DNA of 64,000 nt from Sphingobacterium sp. CZ-UAM (GCF_002000245.1 NZ_MTCM01000007.1:1-64000); one strand, 5' to 3'. Positions 35,599-45,167 are shown, counted from the first letter of the stretch. Notes: a model not told the origin generated them from the letters alone. Made by a program: numbers and translations.

Positions 35599-36348
35599 AT
35601 GTTGTCAAAAGCGCAAATCAGTCTAATAACGTCTCTACAAAATAAAAAGTATAGAAAACAACATGGCTTATTTATCGTTGAGGGTATAAAATCCGTCAAG
35701 GAATTTATGGCATCAAGCTACCAGGTCGAGTCCATTTTCTATACAGACGACGCAAACACAAAAGTGGGTAAAATCTCGCATAATATAAAATCCCACGAGC
35801 TAACCGAGGCTGAATTTCAAAAGATTAGTACCTTAAAATCTCCTCAGGGTATCCTTGCCCTGGTCAAACTGCCCAAACAGCAACAGATCGACATACATGA
35901 GCTCAGAAATTGCTACAATATCGTATTGGATGATGTACAGGATCCAGGTAATCTGGGAACTATCATCCGTACGGCTGAATGGTTTGGGATCAAACATATC
36001 ATTTGCTCCATTGGTACAGTAGATGCTTATAATCCAAAAGTAGTACAGGCTACCATGGGTTCACTGGCCCGAATACAGGTTCATTACGTAAACCTGCATG
36101 AATTCATCTCATCAACCGACCTACCGGTCTATGGTGCACTGCTCAATGGGCAATCCATTTACCAGACCGAATGGCGTTCAGAAGGATTGATTATCATGGG
36201 AAATGAAGGCAACGGCATCAGTGCAGAACTAATAGCCCTAATAGATCAAGCGGTTACCATACCCCGTATCGGCCAAGCGGAATCGCTGAATGTTGCCGTC
36301 GCAACAACGATATTTTGCAGTGAGATCGCCCGAGTACAACTGGTTTAG
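35599..36348 (+). CDS. SpoU/TrmH-family RNA 2'-O-methyltransferase
   Basis: A 249-residue SPOUT methyltransferase. The N-terminal substrate-binding domain (FIVEGIKSVKEFM) is followed by the three SpoU motifs: DPGNLGTIIRTAEWFG, LIIMGNEGNGIS and IPRIGQAESLNVAVATTIF, the knotted SAM-binding site. It methylates a ribose in rRNA or tRNA; the exact position is not deducible from sequence. It is divergent from tamL with almost no gap, so the two promoters overlap the coding starts. In many Sphingobacteriaceae the same two genes are neighbours. Confidence 0.93.
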   Translation: MLSKAQISLITSLQNKKYRKQHGLFIVEGIKSVKEFMASSYQVESIFYTDDANTKVGKISHNIKSHELTEAEFQKISTLKSPQGILALVKLPKQQQIDIHELRNCYNIVLDDVQDPGNLGTIIRTAEWFGIKHIICSIGTVDAYNPKVVQATMGSLARIQVHYVNLHEFISSTDLPVYGALLNGQSIYQTEWRSEGLIIMGNEGNGISAELIALIDQAVTIPRIGQAESLNVAVATTIFCSEIARVQLV

Positions 36349-36370
36349 CGAATTTGTTTCCAAAAGCGCC

Positions 36371-36530
36371 CTACAACCGTTGATGAAGTCCGATCCGGTT
36401 TCCTTCGGAGTCTTCAATCTCAGCGACTGCAAAGCCCAGATCTTTGTGAAAGGTCGCGGGGTATATGACCAATTGGAGGTTTCTTAAAGTTCGGCCAATA
36501 AAAGAGTTTTCTATCGCTGGCGAAGACCAA
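36371..36530 (-). pseudogene. C-terminal remnant of a VOC (glyoxalase-like) protein
   Basis: On the minus strand a frame without a start ends LGFAVAEIEDSEGNRIGLHQ followed by RL and a stop at 36371-36373. IEDSEGNRIGLHQ is the hallmark C-terminal strand and metal-ligand region of VOC-superfamily enzymes. Only about 50 residues remain, with no N-terminus upstream, so this is a decayed gene. Confidence 0.45.
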
Positions 36531-36726
36531 ATATACAAAGTTTGTATCAAGCGGATCTCTGGATGATTATTTTTATGCTACCAGAAAGGATTTTAAAAAT
36601 TTCGATCAAAAGAAAAAGTTTAATCGTTTCAAAAGCTGTACATTTGACCTACTCTTCAAAAAGTACCGCTATCTTCCACGGTATCGCATACTTGAAGAAT
36701 TATTCATGCACGACAATTGTTTTAAA
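36531..36726. other. Gap between the VOC remnant and the MFS gene
   Basis: The frame of the MFS gene stays open upstream to about 36500 and reads protein-like (GSLDDYFYATRKDFKNFDQK) but has no ATG before 36706. It may be residual coding sequence from a lost gene. No hairpin or RNA was seen. Confidence 0.3.
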
Positions 36727-37890
36727 ATGCCATCTGAACAGAAATCCATCTATACGCTTCAATTTATTTTACTCTGCCTGAGCTCACTCCTATTCTCCTC
36801 GAGTTTCAATATGATTATTCCAGAGCTCCCTAATTACCTGAGTAGTTTGGGTGGGGCTGAATACAAGGGGCTGATCATTGCATTATTTACATTGACTGCC
36901 GGAATTTCGAGACCTTTCAGCGGTAAGCTGACCGACCGTTGGGGCCGCGTACCGGTCATGGCTATTGGATCTATTGTCTGTTTTATCTGCGGTTTTCTCT
37001 ATCCGATCTTAACTTCTGTCGCTGGCTTTCTATTTCTGCGCTTGATCCACGGTTTCTCCACTGGTTTTAAACCTACATCCACCTCCGCGTATGTGGCGGA
37101 TCTTGTTCCCCAAAAAAGATGGGGCGAAGCCTTGGGGATGCATGGTCTTGCATTCAGTGTAGGCACTGCAGTAGGCCCAGCGATAGGCAGTGCGATTTTT
37201 GATGCTTTTGGAATTAATGTGATGTTCTACTCCTCTTCCTTTATGGCATTATTATCGATTTTGATTGTCATCAACATGAAGGAGACCTTGGTCAAAAAGG
37301 AAAAATTCAACCTTTCCATGCTCAAAATAGATCGAAAGGATATTATTGAATGGCGCGCACTTCCAGCGGGAATAGTTACGTTTCTGTCCTATACAGCCTA
37401 TGGTGTGATTCTGACCCTTATACCAGATTGGAGCGAACACCTCGGTCTTAAAAATAAGGGACTCTTCTTCCTGGCATTTACGATTGCATCCGTTATGATA
37501 CGTTTTGTATCCGGAAAGGTCTCCGACCGCTATGGGAGGCCAAAAGTTATTGTTACCGGTTTAGTAATTATTGCCATTGCACTAGTAGTTATTGGTCTTG
37601 AGGATAGCTTTATAGGCCTGATGGCCGGAGCAAGTATCTATGGTATCGGTACAGGTATATTATCTCCTGCCGTAAATGCCTGGACCATTGACCTGAGTAT
37701 CCCCGAACATCGGGGTAAAGCCGTTGCGACCATGTATATTTCGCTCGAAGCAGGAATTGGGCTCGGGGCGCTACTCGCCGGACTCTATTATGCAGATGTT
37801 ATTCTCCGCATTCCGCAAATTATGTATGCAAATGCCGTTGTATTGGGGATCGCCTTACTCTATATGCTGAATTGGCAAAGAAAATCTTAG
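36727..37890 (+). CDS. MFS transporter, probable drug or metabolite exporter
   Basis: A 387-residue major facilitator with twelve predicted helices. Motif A is clear in the first loop (GKLTDRWGRVPVMAIG) and repeated after helix 8 (GKVSDRYGRPKVIVTG). A motif C-like segment FSVGTAVGPAIGSAIFDAFG in helix 5 points to an exporter of the 12-helix drug-efflux group. The start is taken at MPSEQKS; an in-frame Met lies seven codons upstream (36706). It stands alone with no local regulator, and its substrate cannot be read from the sequence. Confidence 0.88.
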   Translation: MPSEQKSIYTLQFILLCLSSLLFSSSFNMIIPELPNYLSSLGGAEYKGLIIALFTLTAGISRPFSGKLTDRWGRVPVMAIGSIVCFICGFLYPILTSVAGFLFLRLIHGFSTGFKPTSTSAYVADLVPQKRWGEALGMHGLAFSVGTAVGPAIGSAIFDAFGINVMFYSSSFMALLSILIVINMKETLVKKEKFNLSMLKIDRKDIIEWRALPAGIVTFLSYTAYGVILTLIPDWSEHLGLKNKGLFFLAFTIASVMIRFVSGKVSDRYGRPKVIVTGLVIIAIALVVIGLEDSFIGLMAGASIYGIGTGILSPAVNAWTIDLSIPEHRGKAVATMYISLEAGIGLGALLAGLYYADVILRIPQIMYANAVVLGIALLYMLNWQRKS

Positions 37891-38067
37891 TGTTAGCTTG
37901 AAATAAAGATATTGCTGGTAGCAAGCTATCAGCATATAAACTTTTTCCTCAGATTTTTATAACTTCAAGAAAAAGTTTACATTACAAATCATCAAATCTA
38001 TTATAATTAGTAGGCCAAAAAGGTCTCGATAACATTACTTGCAGGACTATTTATTAGCAGATAGCAA

Positions 38068-38982
38068 ATGATAAACAACTATTTAAAGCTCCAATATAAA
38101 TTGTTGACTCGCCATTTTAAAGCAACTGGCCTCCCGATAGTGATTGCACCGTTTTTATTAATAGGGATCTGCTATCTTACCTATTACCTCATGCTACAAT
38201 ACCCGGTTTTTGGAAGCTATACCGTACTATTGAGCAATTTCCAGTTACTCTTTCTGCTGACCGAAAAAAACAGAAACGATTTTCTAAAAAATACCTTTCG
38301 TAAAAGAGATTTTCACAAAATCAGATTATTGGAAAATGGCATCCTGGTAGTACCTTCTTTTATTATTTTACTCCTTCTAAAGCTATGGATATATGCAGGT
38401 GCACTGATTACCCTGGCTATTGTGTTCGCTTTTTTGATCTTTAAGGCCTTTGGTCAATCCATCCCCACGCCATTTACAAAAAAACCTTTTGAATTTATTA
38501 TCGGTTTCCGCAGAAGTTATCTGCTGATTCTTGTGCTGTACATTTTGGCAGCAATAGGCTTCTATGTCCTGAATCCCAACCTGGTTCTGTTTTGTGTAGC
38601 TGGTATCGCATTAACCTGTGTGTTCTATTATCAGGTGCCGGAACCGCAATTTTATCTTTGGAACAACCGGCAAAGGCCTATTGGATTTCTCTTGGGTAAA
38701 TTTAGACGTGGATTACTGCAATGTTTTTTATTTGTTTTCCCGCTTCTGCTGATATATGCCGTTGTTTTTTCATCCGGATGGCTTAATGCATTAATTGTTT
38801 TGGGTGGTATACTATTTCTACTCCCTTTTGCGATTACGTTAAAATATGTCGCTTATCCTCGGGAGATCAATTTCCCCGAGGGATTTGCACTGTTATTATG
38901 TTTTAGCTTCTATCCCTTGATATTAGCCTTATTTCCTTTCTATTATTTTAAAGCCCTCAAAAATCTAAATAACTATTTATGA
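38068..38982 (+). CDS. Putative ABC-transporter membrane subunit
   Basis: A 304-residue integral membrane protein with about eight hydrophobic segments (for example IVIAPFLLIGICYLTYYLML and YLLILVLYILAAIGFYVL) and no classical permease motif. Its last bases overlap the start of an ABC ATPase gene (ATGA), and that coupling is the main reason to call it the permease partner. A ligand or direction of transport cannot be inferred; the layout resembles ABC-2-type exporters. It is preceded by a 177-bp gap. Confidence 0.7.
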   Translation: MINNYLKLQYKLLTRHFKATGLPIVIAPFLLIGICYLTYYLMLQYPVFGSYTVLLSNFQLLFLLTEKNRNDFLKNTFRKRDFHKIRLLENGILVVPSFIILLLLKLWIYAGALITLAIVFAFLIFKAFGQSIPTPFTKKPFEFIIGFRRSYLLILVLYILAAIGFYVLNPNLVLFCVAGIALTCVFYYQVPEPQFYLWNNRQRPIGFLLGKFRRGLLQCFLFVFPLLLIYAVVFSSGWLNALIVLGGILFLLPFAITLKYVAYPREINFPEGFALLLCFSFYPLILALFPFYYFKALKNLNNYL

Positions 38983-39656
38983 TCGAGCTTATTCATATCA
39001 GCAAATCTTTCGGCCAATATCAGGTCTTGCATGAGTTAACCTTTACTTTTGAGGATGGAAAAGTCTATGGTATCGTTGGTGAAAACGGTGCCGGAAAAAC
39101 AACCTTATTTCGTTGTATTGCAGGTCTGGAAACAGCTTCAGGGCAGATCAATGCGAACTTAGAGCCACTTAAGAACCATCTAGGTTATCTGACATCAGAT
39201 CCTTATTTCTTGTCAAAACTGACAGGTGAAGAGTATATCTATCTCCTTACTGATGCCCGGGGGAAAAGTATCCATAATATCGATGAAAGAAATATCTTCG
39301 AGCTACCATTAAAAGAGTATGCGAGTTCCTATTCTACAGGGATGAAAAAGAAACTGGCGTTGACAGCAACCTTACTCCAGGACAACAGCTTCTATATTCT
39401 GGATGAACCTTTTAATGGAATAGATCTCCAAAGCAGCATTATCCTAACCGAAATTATACTGCGCCTAAAAGCCATGAACAAAACCGTTCTGATCTCCTCG
39501 CATATATTTTCTACCTTAAAGGATACTTGCGATGAAATCCTGGTAATCGAAGCAGGCCGGATCAGTAAAACGGTCAAAAAAGAACATTTTGGCGATTTTG
39601 AAGAAGAAATGAAGGAAAAAATATTGAAAAAAGACATCGATAAACTGTGGCTTTAA
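38979..39656 (+). CDS. ABC-transporter ATP-binding protein
   Basis: A 225-residue nucleotide-binding subunit with Walker A GENGAGKTTLF, a signature region SSYSTGMKKKLALTATLLQ (a variant C-loop, STGMKKK), Walker B YILDEPFNGIDLQS and H-loop LISSHIF. This pattern is typical of ABC-2-type exporters such as CcmA/NatA-like ATPases. It is translationally coupled to the upstream membrane protein by a 4-bp overlap, forming a two-gene transporter. Confidence 0.9.
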   Translation: MIELIHISKSFGQYQVLHELTFTFEDGKVYGIVGENGAGKTTLFRCIAGLETASGQINANLEPLKNHLGYLTSDPYFLSKLTGEEYIYLLTDARGKSIHNIDERNIFELPLKEYASSYSTGMKKKLALTATLLQDNSFYILDEPFNGIDLQSSIILTEIILRLKAMNKTVLISSHIFSTLKDTCDEILVIEAGRISKTVKKEHFGDFEEEMKEKILKKDIDKLWL

Positions 39657-39683
39657 AGCCCAGTAAAACCTAAAACAAATAAG

Positions 39684-40232
39684 ATGGAAAAATACCTACC
39701 AACACTAGAAACCGAACGTCTAATCATCCGTCCGATAAGCCTAGACGATAAGGACTATTTTTTTGCAATGGATTCGCAGGCTGAGGTGCATACCTTCCTC
39801 AATAAAGAACCAGTTCAAACCATCGAAGAAATGGAAAAAGCGATCGCTCTCATCCAGCAGCAATATGAAAAGTACGGTATCGGCCGATTGGGAGTTATTG
39901 AAAAATCAAGTAATCAGTGGATCGGGTGGACGGGATTTAAATATATTGATGAACTGGAAAACGGTCGTATCGGATTCCTGGATCTCGGCTATCGTTTCAG
40001 GGTAGAATCCTGGGGCAAAGGATATGCTACCGAAGCTGCCTTGGCATGTATGCAGTATTATCGCGAGCACCTGACTCATTTTGAGCTCCATGCCATCACC
40101 CATATTGAAAACAAAGGATCAAGACATGTGTTGGAAAAAGTGGGTTTTAAGGTCACCGAAGAGTTTGATTTCGAGCGTTGGAATATCCGCTGTTATTGGT
40201 ATGACCTGATCGAGCAGCCCAAACAAAGCTAA
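39684..40232 (+). CDS. GNAT-family N-acetyltransferase (RimJ/RimL type)
   Basis: A 182-residue acetyltransferase starting LPTLETERLIIRPISLDD, the common RimJ/RimL-like opening. The acetyl-CoA-binding segment is LGYRFRVESWGKGYATEAAL (Q/RxxGxG/A type), followed by HFELHAITHIENKGSRHVLE. The substrate may be a protein N-terminus, a small amine or a drug and is not predictable. It follows the ABC pair by 27 bp and may be co-transcribed. Confidence 0.88.
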   Translation: MEKYLPTLETERLIIRPISLDDKDYFFAMDSQAEVHTFLNKEPVQTIEEMEKAIALIQQQYEKYGIGRLGVIEKSSNQWIGWTGFKYIDELENGRIGFLDLGYRFRVESWGKGYATEAALACMQYYREHLTHFELHAITHIENKGSRHVLEKVGFKVTEEFDFERWNIRCYWYDLIEQPKQS

Positions 40233-40375
40233 TTATGTTAGTTTTAAAAGCTAATTTTTTTAACTTTTTATAGTTTCACTGGGATAAAACAAAATGGTTT
40301 TGTATTTTTACACGTTCGAATAAAATAAAATTTCGAACATTTCTGTATTGTACAATTTAATCTATTGCTGAGTAA

Positions 40376-43108
40376 ATGAGTGACGAAACAAACTTCCCAA
40401 CGGAAGATAACCAAGGAGAATTAGGAGCAGAAAAAACAGAGGGTGGAAGTCAGACAATACCTTTATCGGGACTTTACGAGAACTGGTTTTTGGATTATGC
40501 GTCCTACGTAATCTTGGATAGAGCTGTACCCCATATAAATGACGGTTTGAAACCCGTACAACGTCGTATTCTCCATTCCCTAAAGGAAATGGATGATGGA
40601 CGCTATAATAAAGCTGCCAATGTAATTGGTAACACCATGAAATATCACCCGCATGGAGATGCTTCCATCGGTGATGCAATGGTACAATTAGGACAAAAGG
40701 ATCTGCTGATCGATTGCCAGGGAAACTGGGGTTTCCCCATTACCGGTGATTCGGCTGCAGCCCCACGTTATATCGAGGGTCGACTTTCGAAATTTGCCAA
40801 TGAGGTTGTCTTCAATCCCGAAACGACGGAATGGCAACTGAGCTACGACGGACGTAACCGCGAGCCGGTCACATTACCGGTTAAATTTCCATTGCTTCTG
40901 GCACAGGGAGCCGAAGGTATTGCTGTAGGTTTGGCGACCAAAATTATGCCGCACAACTTTATTGAACTTATCGATGGCTCAATTCAGGCACTGAATGGTG
41001 AACGTCCGAATATTCTTCCCGATTTTCCTACAGGCGGTATGGCCGATGTATCTAATTACAATGAAGGTCAACGTGGTGGAAAAATCCGCGTACGCGCTAA
41101 AATCGAGGAGCGGGATAAAAAAACTTTGGCTATCACCGAGATTCCTTTTGGTACAACCACTGGTGGACTTATCGAAAGTGTCGTAACGGCAAATGAAAAA
41201 GGCAAAATCAAAATCAAGAAAATCGAAGATAACACTGCTGGAAATGTTGAAATCATCGTACACTTAGCGCCCGGAATATCGCCTGACGTAACGATCGATG
41301 CACTATATGCATTCACAGCCTGTGAGGTTTCGATTTCGCCAAATACCTGTGTCATCAAAGATGAAAAACCTCATTTTATGAGTGTCAATGACATCTTGAT
41401 TGAAAACACCAAAAACACCAAAAATCTATTGAAGCGGGAACTGGAGATCCGTTTAAATGATCTTCAGGAAAAAATCTTCTTCAATAGTTTATTAAAAATA
41501 TTCATCCAGGAAGGGATGTACAAACATGCCGATTATGAAAATGCCGGTGACTTTGACACGGTCGTACAGGTTTTAAATCGCTTGTTTGAACCATTCTTTG
41601 AACAGTTTTATCGCGAGATTCTTCCGGAAGATTATAAAAAATTGATCGATAAACCGATGAGCAGCATTACGCGTTTCGATGTTAAAAAATCGGACGAAAC
41701 GATGAAGACCCTCGAAAATGAGATCAAAGAGGTTAAGCGGAACCTACGTCAATTGACGGAATATGCCATTGCATGGTATGAAAAACTACGCGAAAAATAT
41801 AGTAAAGATCGCGAGCGTAAGACCGAGTTACGCATCTTTGATAAGGTGGAAGCTACACAGGTCGCGCTAGCCAATACCAAACTATATGTCAACCGAGAAG
41901 AAGGATTCATCGGTTCAGGAATGAAGAAAGATGAGTTCGTCTGCGATTGCTCGGATATCGACGATATTATCGTCTTCCGCGAAGACGGCAAATATGTCGT
42001 CAGTAAGATTCAGGATAAGGTATTTGTCGGAAAAGGAATTATTCATGTAGCGGTCTTTAAAAAAGGTGACGAACGAACCATATACAATGTCATCTATAAA
42101 GAAGGTGAAACCGGCACAAGTTATATTAAACGTTTCTCTGTAGTGGGCGTGACCCGTGATAAGGAATACGATGTATCAAAAGGATCAAAAGGATCAAAAG
42201 TTTTATACTTCACAGCTAATCCAAATGGCGAGGCCGAAGTGGTCAATATACAGCTTAAACCACACACGAAATTACGCAAATTGAATTTCGACATGGATTT
42301 CGCCGAGATTGCTATTAAAGGTCGCGCATCTCAGGGAAATATCGTTTCCAAATACCCCGTCAAGAAAATTACGTTCAAAAGCTCTGGTATTTCAACCCTT
42401 GCTGGACGAAAAATCTGGTACGACAGCATCATGAAACGTCTCAACGCCGATGAACGTGGTCAGTACCTAGGAGAATTTGATGGTGATGATAAAATATTGG
42501 TGGTACTTTCTGATGGTAGTTACGAGCTATCGAACTTCGATCTGAGCAACCACTTTGATGAAAAAATGATCCGTATTGAGAAATTCTATCCGGAACACAT
42601 TTATACCGTTGTGCATCAAGATGGCAAAAGCGGAACCTATTTCGTCAAACGCTTTAAATTTGACGACCAACCTATCGGTAAACGTATTTCGTTTATCAAT
42701 GAGGAACCCGGTTCAAAGTTAATACTTATAAGCAATGCTGCAGAGCCAACGGTCAAATTAGATATTTTAAAAGGCAAATCCCAAACAGAGGAAACACTGG
42801 AGCAACCATTGACTGAGATCATCGATGTCAAAGGGATAAAGGCACAGGGCAACCGCCTGTCTTTTCATACCGTAAAATCTGTCACTTTGATCACTGCGGA
42901 TGAGGATCTAAGTGAAAAAGGAAAGGAAAAAGCCGAAGTTGCTTCTGTGGATGGAGAGGCCAAATCGGATGAAACAAAGTCTGAGACATCAACGCCCCAA
43001 GCCTCCACGGATGCATCCGACAATAAAAAAGAAGATGATATCAAGTTAGAGATTACCAATCCTGACGACATCCAAATTGATGACAATGGACAAATGGAAA
43101 TGTTTTAA
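40376..43108 (+). CDS. parC: Topoisomerase IV-type subunit A
   Basis: A 910-residue type IIA topoisomerase A subunit. The catalytic Tyr132 lies in AAPRYIEGRL. The quinolone-region helix is HPHGDASIGDAMV, with Ala96 at the position of the usual Ser and Asp100 at that of the usual acid. A winged-helix and tower region follow, then a beta-pinwheel domain (FVGKGIIHVAVFKKGDERTI onward) and a long acidic Glu/Asp/Ser/Thr-rich tail (about 855-910). The layout and no GyrA-box suggest ParC rather than GyrA. The parE partner is not in the window. A strong terminator follows. Confidence 0.9.
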   Translation: MSDETNFPTEDNQGELGAEKTEGGSQTIPLSGLYENWFLDYASYVILDRAVPHINDGLKPVQRRILHSLKEMDDGRYNKAANVIGNTMKYHPHGDASIGDAMVQLGQKDLLIDCQGNWGFPITGDSAAAPRYIEGRLSKFANEVVFNPETTEWQLSYDGRNREPVTLPVKFPLLLAQGAEGIAVGLATKIMPHNFIELIDGSIQALNGERPNILPDFPTGGMADVSNYNEGQRGGKIRVRAKIEERDKKTLAITEIPFGTTTGGLIESVVTANEKGKIKIKKIEDNTAGNVEIIVHLAPGISPDVTIDALYAFTACEVSISPNTCVIKDEKPHFMSVNDILIENTKNTKNLLKRELEIRLNDLQEKIFFNSLLKIFIQEGMYKHADYENAGDFDTVVQVLNRLFEPFFEQFYREILPEDYKKLIDKPMSSITRFDVKKSDETMKTLENEIKEVKRNLRQLTEYAIAWYEKLREKYSKDRERKTELRIFDKVEATQVALANTKLYVNREEGFIGSGMKKDEFVCDCSDIDDIIVFREDGKYVVSKIQDKVFVGKGIIHVAVFKKGDERTIYNVIYKEGETGTSYIKRFSVVGVTRDKEYDVSKGSKGSKVLYFTANPNGEAEVVNIQLKPHTKLRKLNFDMDFAEIAIKGRASQGNIVSKYPVKKITFKSSGISTLAGRKIWYDSIMKRLNADERGQYLGEFDGDDKILVVLSDGSYELSNFDLSNHFDEKMIRIEKFYPEHIYTVVHQDGKSGTYFVKRFKFDDQPIGKRISFINEEPGSKLILISNAAEPTVKLDILKGKSQTEETLEQPLTEIIDVKGIKAQGNRLSFHTVKSVTLITADEDLSEKGKEKAEVASVDGEAKSDETKSETSTPQASTDASDNKKEDDIKLEITNPDDIQIDDNGQMEMF

Positions 43109-43138
43109 TAAGCTTTCTCCATAAGTAATCCCTATAAG

Positions 43139-43169
43139 AAAGGCTCGAATATGATATTCGAGCCTTTTT
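43139..43169. terminator. Terminator after parC
   Basis: A 14-bp perfect stem (AAAGGCTCGAATAT with ATATTCGAGCCTTT) around a single G, followed by Ts. Confidence 0.9.
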
Positions 43170-43294
43170 ATATTATTGTAGATCGCAGGTCGTTCTCAAA
43201 GGTAATCAAGACCTTGTTTCAATCCTCCGGCCCTCTGTTAAATACACAGCATCAATTCGCTGCGCGCAGGCACCAAGTTCCTGCAATAAAGCTT

Positions 43295-43810
43295 TTAAGC
43301 TTTAAATTCTTTCAAGAATTTTTGAAGTTTCGGTGCAATGACCACCGAACAGAACGGATTCTCAGGATGATCATTGAAATAATTATGATGATAGTCTTCA
43401 GCCAGCCAAAACGTTGACGCCGGTTCTACGGCTGTGACAATCGGATCCTCGTAGACAGCTTCATTTTCCAATTCATCAATAAAGTTTTTCGCCAAAATCT
43501 CCTGTTCTTCATTGTGAAAAAATACCACAGAACGATATTGTGTGCCCACATCGTTCCCTTGACGGTTCAATGTTGTCGGATTATGTGTCTTGAAGAAAAT
43601 TTTCAACAGGTCCTCATAATTGACCAGTTCATCATCGTATTCCAACTCCACCACTTCCACGTGATCGGTTGTACCTGTACAGACCTGCTCATAGGTAGGA
43701 TGATCTACATGACCACCCATATATCCAGGTAATACGGATGTCACTCCCTCGGTATTCTGGAAAATTACTTCCGTGCACCAGAAACATCCACCTCCAAATG
43801 TTGCTTTCAT
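43295..43810 (-). CDS. msrA: Peptide-methionine (S)-S-oxide reductase MsrA
   Basis: A 171-residue enzyme that reduces methionine-S-sulfoxide in proteins using thioredoxin. The N-terminus MKATFGGGCFWCTEVIF holds the catalytic Cys9 in GCFWCTE and a second Cys12, and the family elements GYMGGHVDHPTYEQVCTG, YDDELVNYEDLLKIFFKTHN and GTQYRSVVFF follow. There is no MsrB fusion and no signal peptide, so it is cytoplasmic. It is transcribed alone, and a 42-bp repeat begins 12 bp upstream of its start. Confidence 0.95.
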   Translation of the reverse strand: MKATFGGGCFWCTEVIFQNTEGVTSVLPGYMGGHVDHPTYEQVCTGTTDHVEVVELEYDDELVNYEDLLKIFFKTHNPTTLNRQGNDVGTQYRSVVFFHNEEQEILAKNFIDELENEAVYEDPIVTAVEPASTFWLAEDYHHNYFNDHPENPFCSVVIAPKLQKFLKEFKA

Positions 43811-43821
43811 ATTTTTATTGT

Positions 43822-44006
43822 ATTAAGTATTGCGTATTGAGTAGTTAGTATTTAGACTTTACTAAGCCGGCGGCATAGTGTTATTCTATTTTTTCACTTA
43901 AACAACGCCTATACAAAGATAATCAATATTAAATTTAATACTCAAAACTCAACGTGTATTCTAAATTAAGTACTGCCTATTGAATAGCAAGTATTTAGAC
44001 TTTACT
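43822..44006. repeat. Pair of 42-bp direct repeats
   Basis: Copies at 43822-43863 and 43965-44006 match at 37 of 42 positions. Both begin ATTAAGTA and end TATTTAGACTTTACT. They flank 101 bp of AT-rich DNA in the gap between msrA and the glycosylasparaginase gene. The unit resembles no insertion-sequence end I know. Confidence 0.7.
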
Positions 44007-44138
44007 TCTCTACCCTCGTGACATAATAGCTACCGTCTTTCTTTTCCAAAGACGACATTTATTACTTATATGCAAATTTGCATCCGGAAAAACGACAAAG
44101 CGCAAAGGATTAGGAACCTCCAATCTCATATCTAATTA

Positions 44139-45167
44139 CTAATAATAATGTTTTCCTTTGATCAAAAGATCCTGCTGCTTACTGTCACAGACAGCATACG
44201 AAAATCCCTCCTGCAAAGCAAAAGCTCCATACTCACCTTTTTTATTGATCGCCAAAAATCCAACTTGTATCTCTTTGGCAATTGCGGGCTTTTTCTTCAC
44301 GATACGCATCACCGCTTCCTTGCAGGCATCTTCGGGCGAATACCCCTGACGCATTAATTCGACCACCAAAAAGCTACCAACATTTCGAATAACTTCTTCA
44401 CCTACACCGGTCGAGGTAGCCCCGCCAACTTCATTATCCACATAGAGGCCAGCTCCAATAATCGGACTATCCCCTACCCGGCCGTGCATCTTAAATGCCA
44501 TTCCACTGGTAGTACAGGCCCCAGAGATATTTCCCTCCGCGTCCAAGGCCAACATACCTATGGTATCGTGATTGTATTGATTGCCGGGGAGACGCTCCGC
44601 AGCAAAAGTTTTATTTTCGATATTCACGACAGGCTTGTATTTCTTCTCCTTTAACCATTCTTTCCAGGCTTTCTCCCCTTCCGGCGTCAATAAGTTTTCC
44701 TCCTGAAAGCCGTTTTCTAACGCAAATTGTAATGCACCTTCACCAACAAGCATGACATGCGGTGTTTTCTCCATCACCAAACGCGCGACAGAAATGGGAT
44801 GTCCGATTTTTTCCATGCCCGCGACAGCACCACAATTGCCATCAGCATCCATAATACAGGCATCTAAGGTCACGTGTCCATCGCGATCCGGATAACCACC
44901 TTTACCTACAGTCATATTTTTCAGGTCCGCTTCAGGTACGCGCACCCCCTTCTCAACGGCATCAAGGGCTTTCCCCCCTTTCGATAGAATCTCCCATGCC
45001 GCTTTATTGGCCGCAATCCCAAAATCCCATGTAGATATCACGATAGGATATTTCTTCACCTTGACACTAGATGCAATCGCCAACCCTTTTGTATCGAATG
45101 CACTCAAAGTACCTATAGCGGTAGCCGCCATAAAACCTTGCTTAATAAAATTACGTCTAGAACTCAT
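44139..45167 (-). CDS. Secreted N4-(beta-N-acetylglucosaminyl)-L-asparaginase-like Ntn hydrolase
   Basis: An Ntn-hydrolase precursor of the asparaginase/glycosylasparaginase family. It begins SSRRNFIKQGFMAATAIGTL, a twin-arginine-type signal, so the Met at 45167 is taken as start rather than one 17 codons upstream. The self-cleavage and nucleophile Thr is in HDTIGMLALDAEGNISGACT, followed by TSGMAFKMHGRVGDSPIIGA and the substrate-pocket GGATSTGVGEEVIRNVG. Its family removes Asn-linked GlcNAc or acts on isoaspartyl peptides. It is upstream of, and divergent from, the NlpC/P60 gene. Confidence 0.9.
   Translation of the reverse strand: MSSRRNFIKQGFMAATAIGTLSAFDTKGLAIASSVKVKKYPIVISTWDFGIAANKAAWEILSKGGKALDAVEKGVRVPEADLKNMTVGKGGYPDRDGHVTLDACIMDADGNCGAVAGMEKIGHPISVARLVMEKTPHVMLVGEGALQFALENGFQEENLLTPEGEKAWKEWLKEKKYKPVVNIENKTFAAERLPGNQYNHDTIGMLALDAEGNISGACTTSGMAFKMHGRVGDSPIIGAGLYVDNEVGGATSTGVGEEVIRNVGSFLVVELMRQGYSPEDACKEAVMRIVKKKPAIAKEIQVGFLAINKKGEYGAFALQEGFSYAVCDSKQQDLLIKGKHYY

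Noticed and set aside
36542-36781. 79-codon plus-strand frame ahead of the MFS gene
   Set aside because: It overlaps the MFS start in another frame; the MFS frame itself is better supported.
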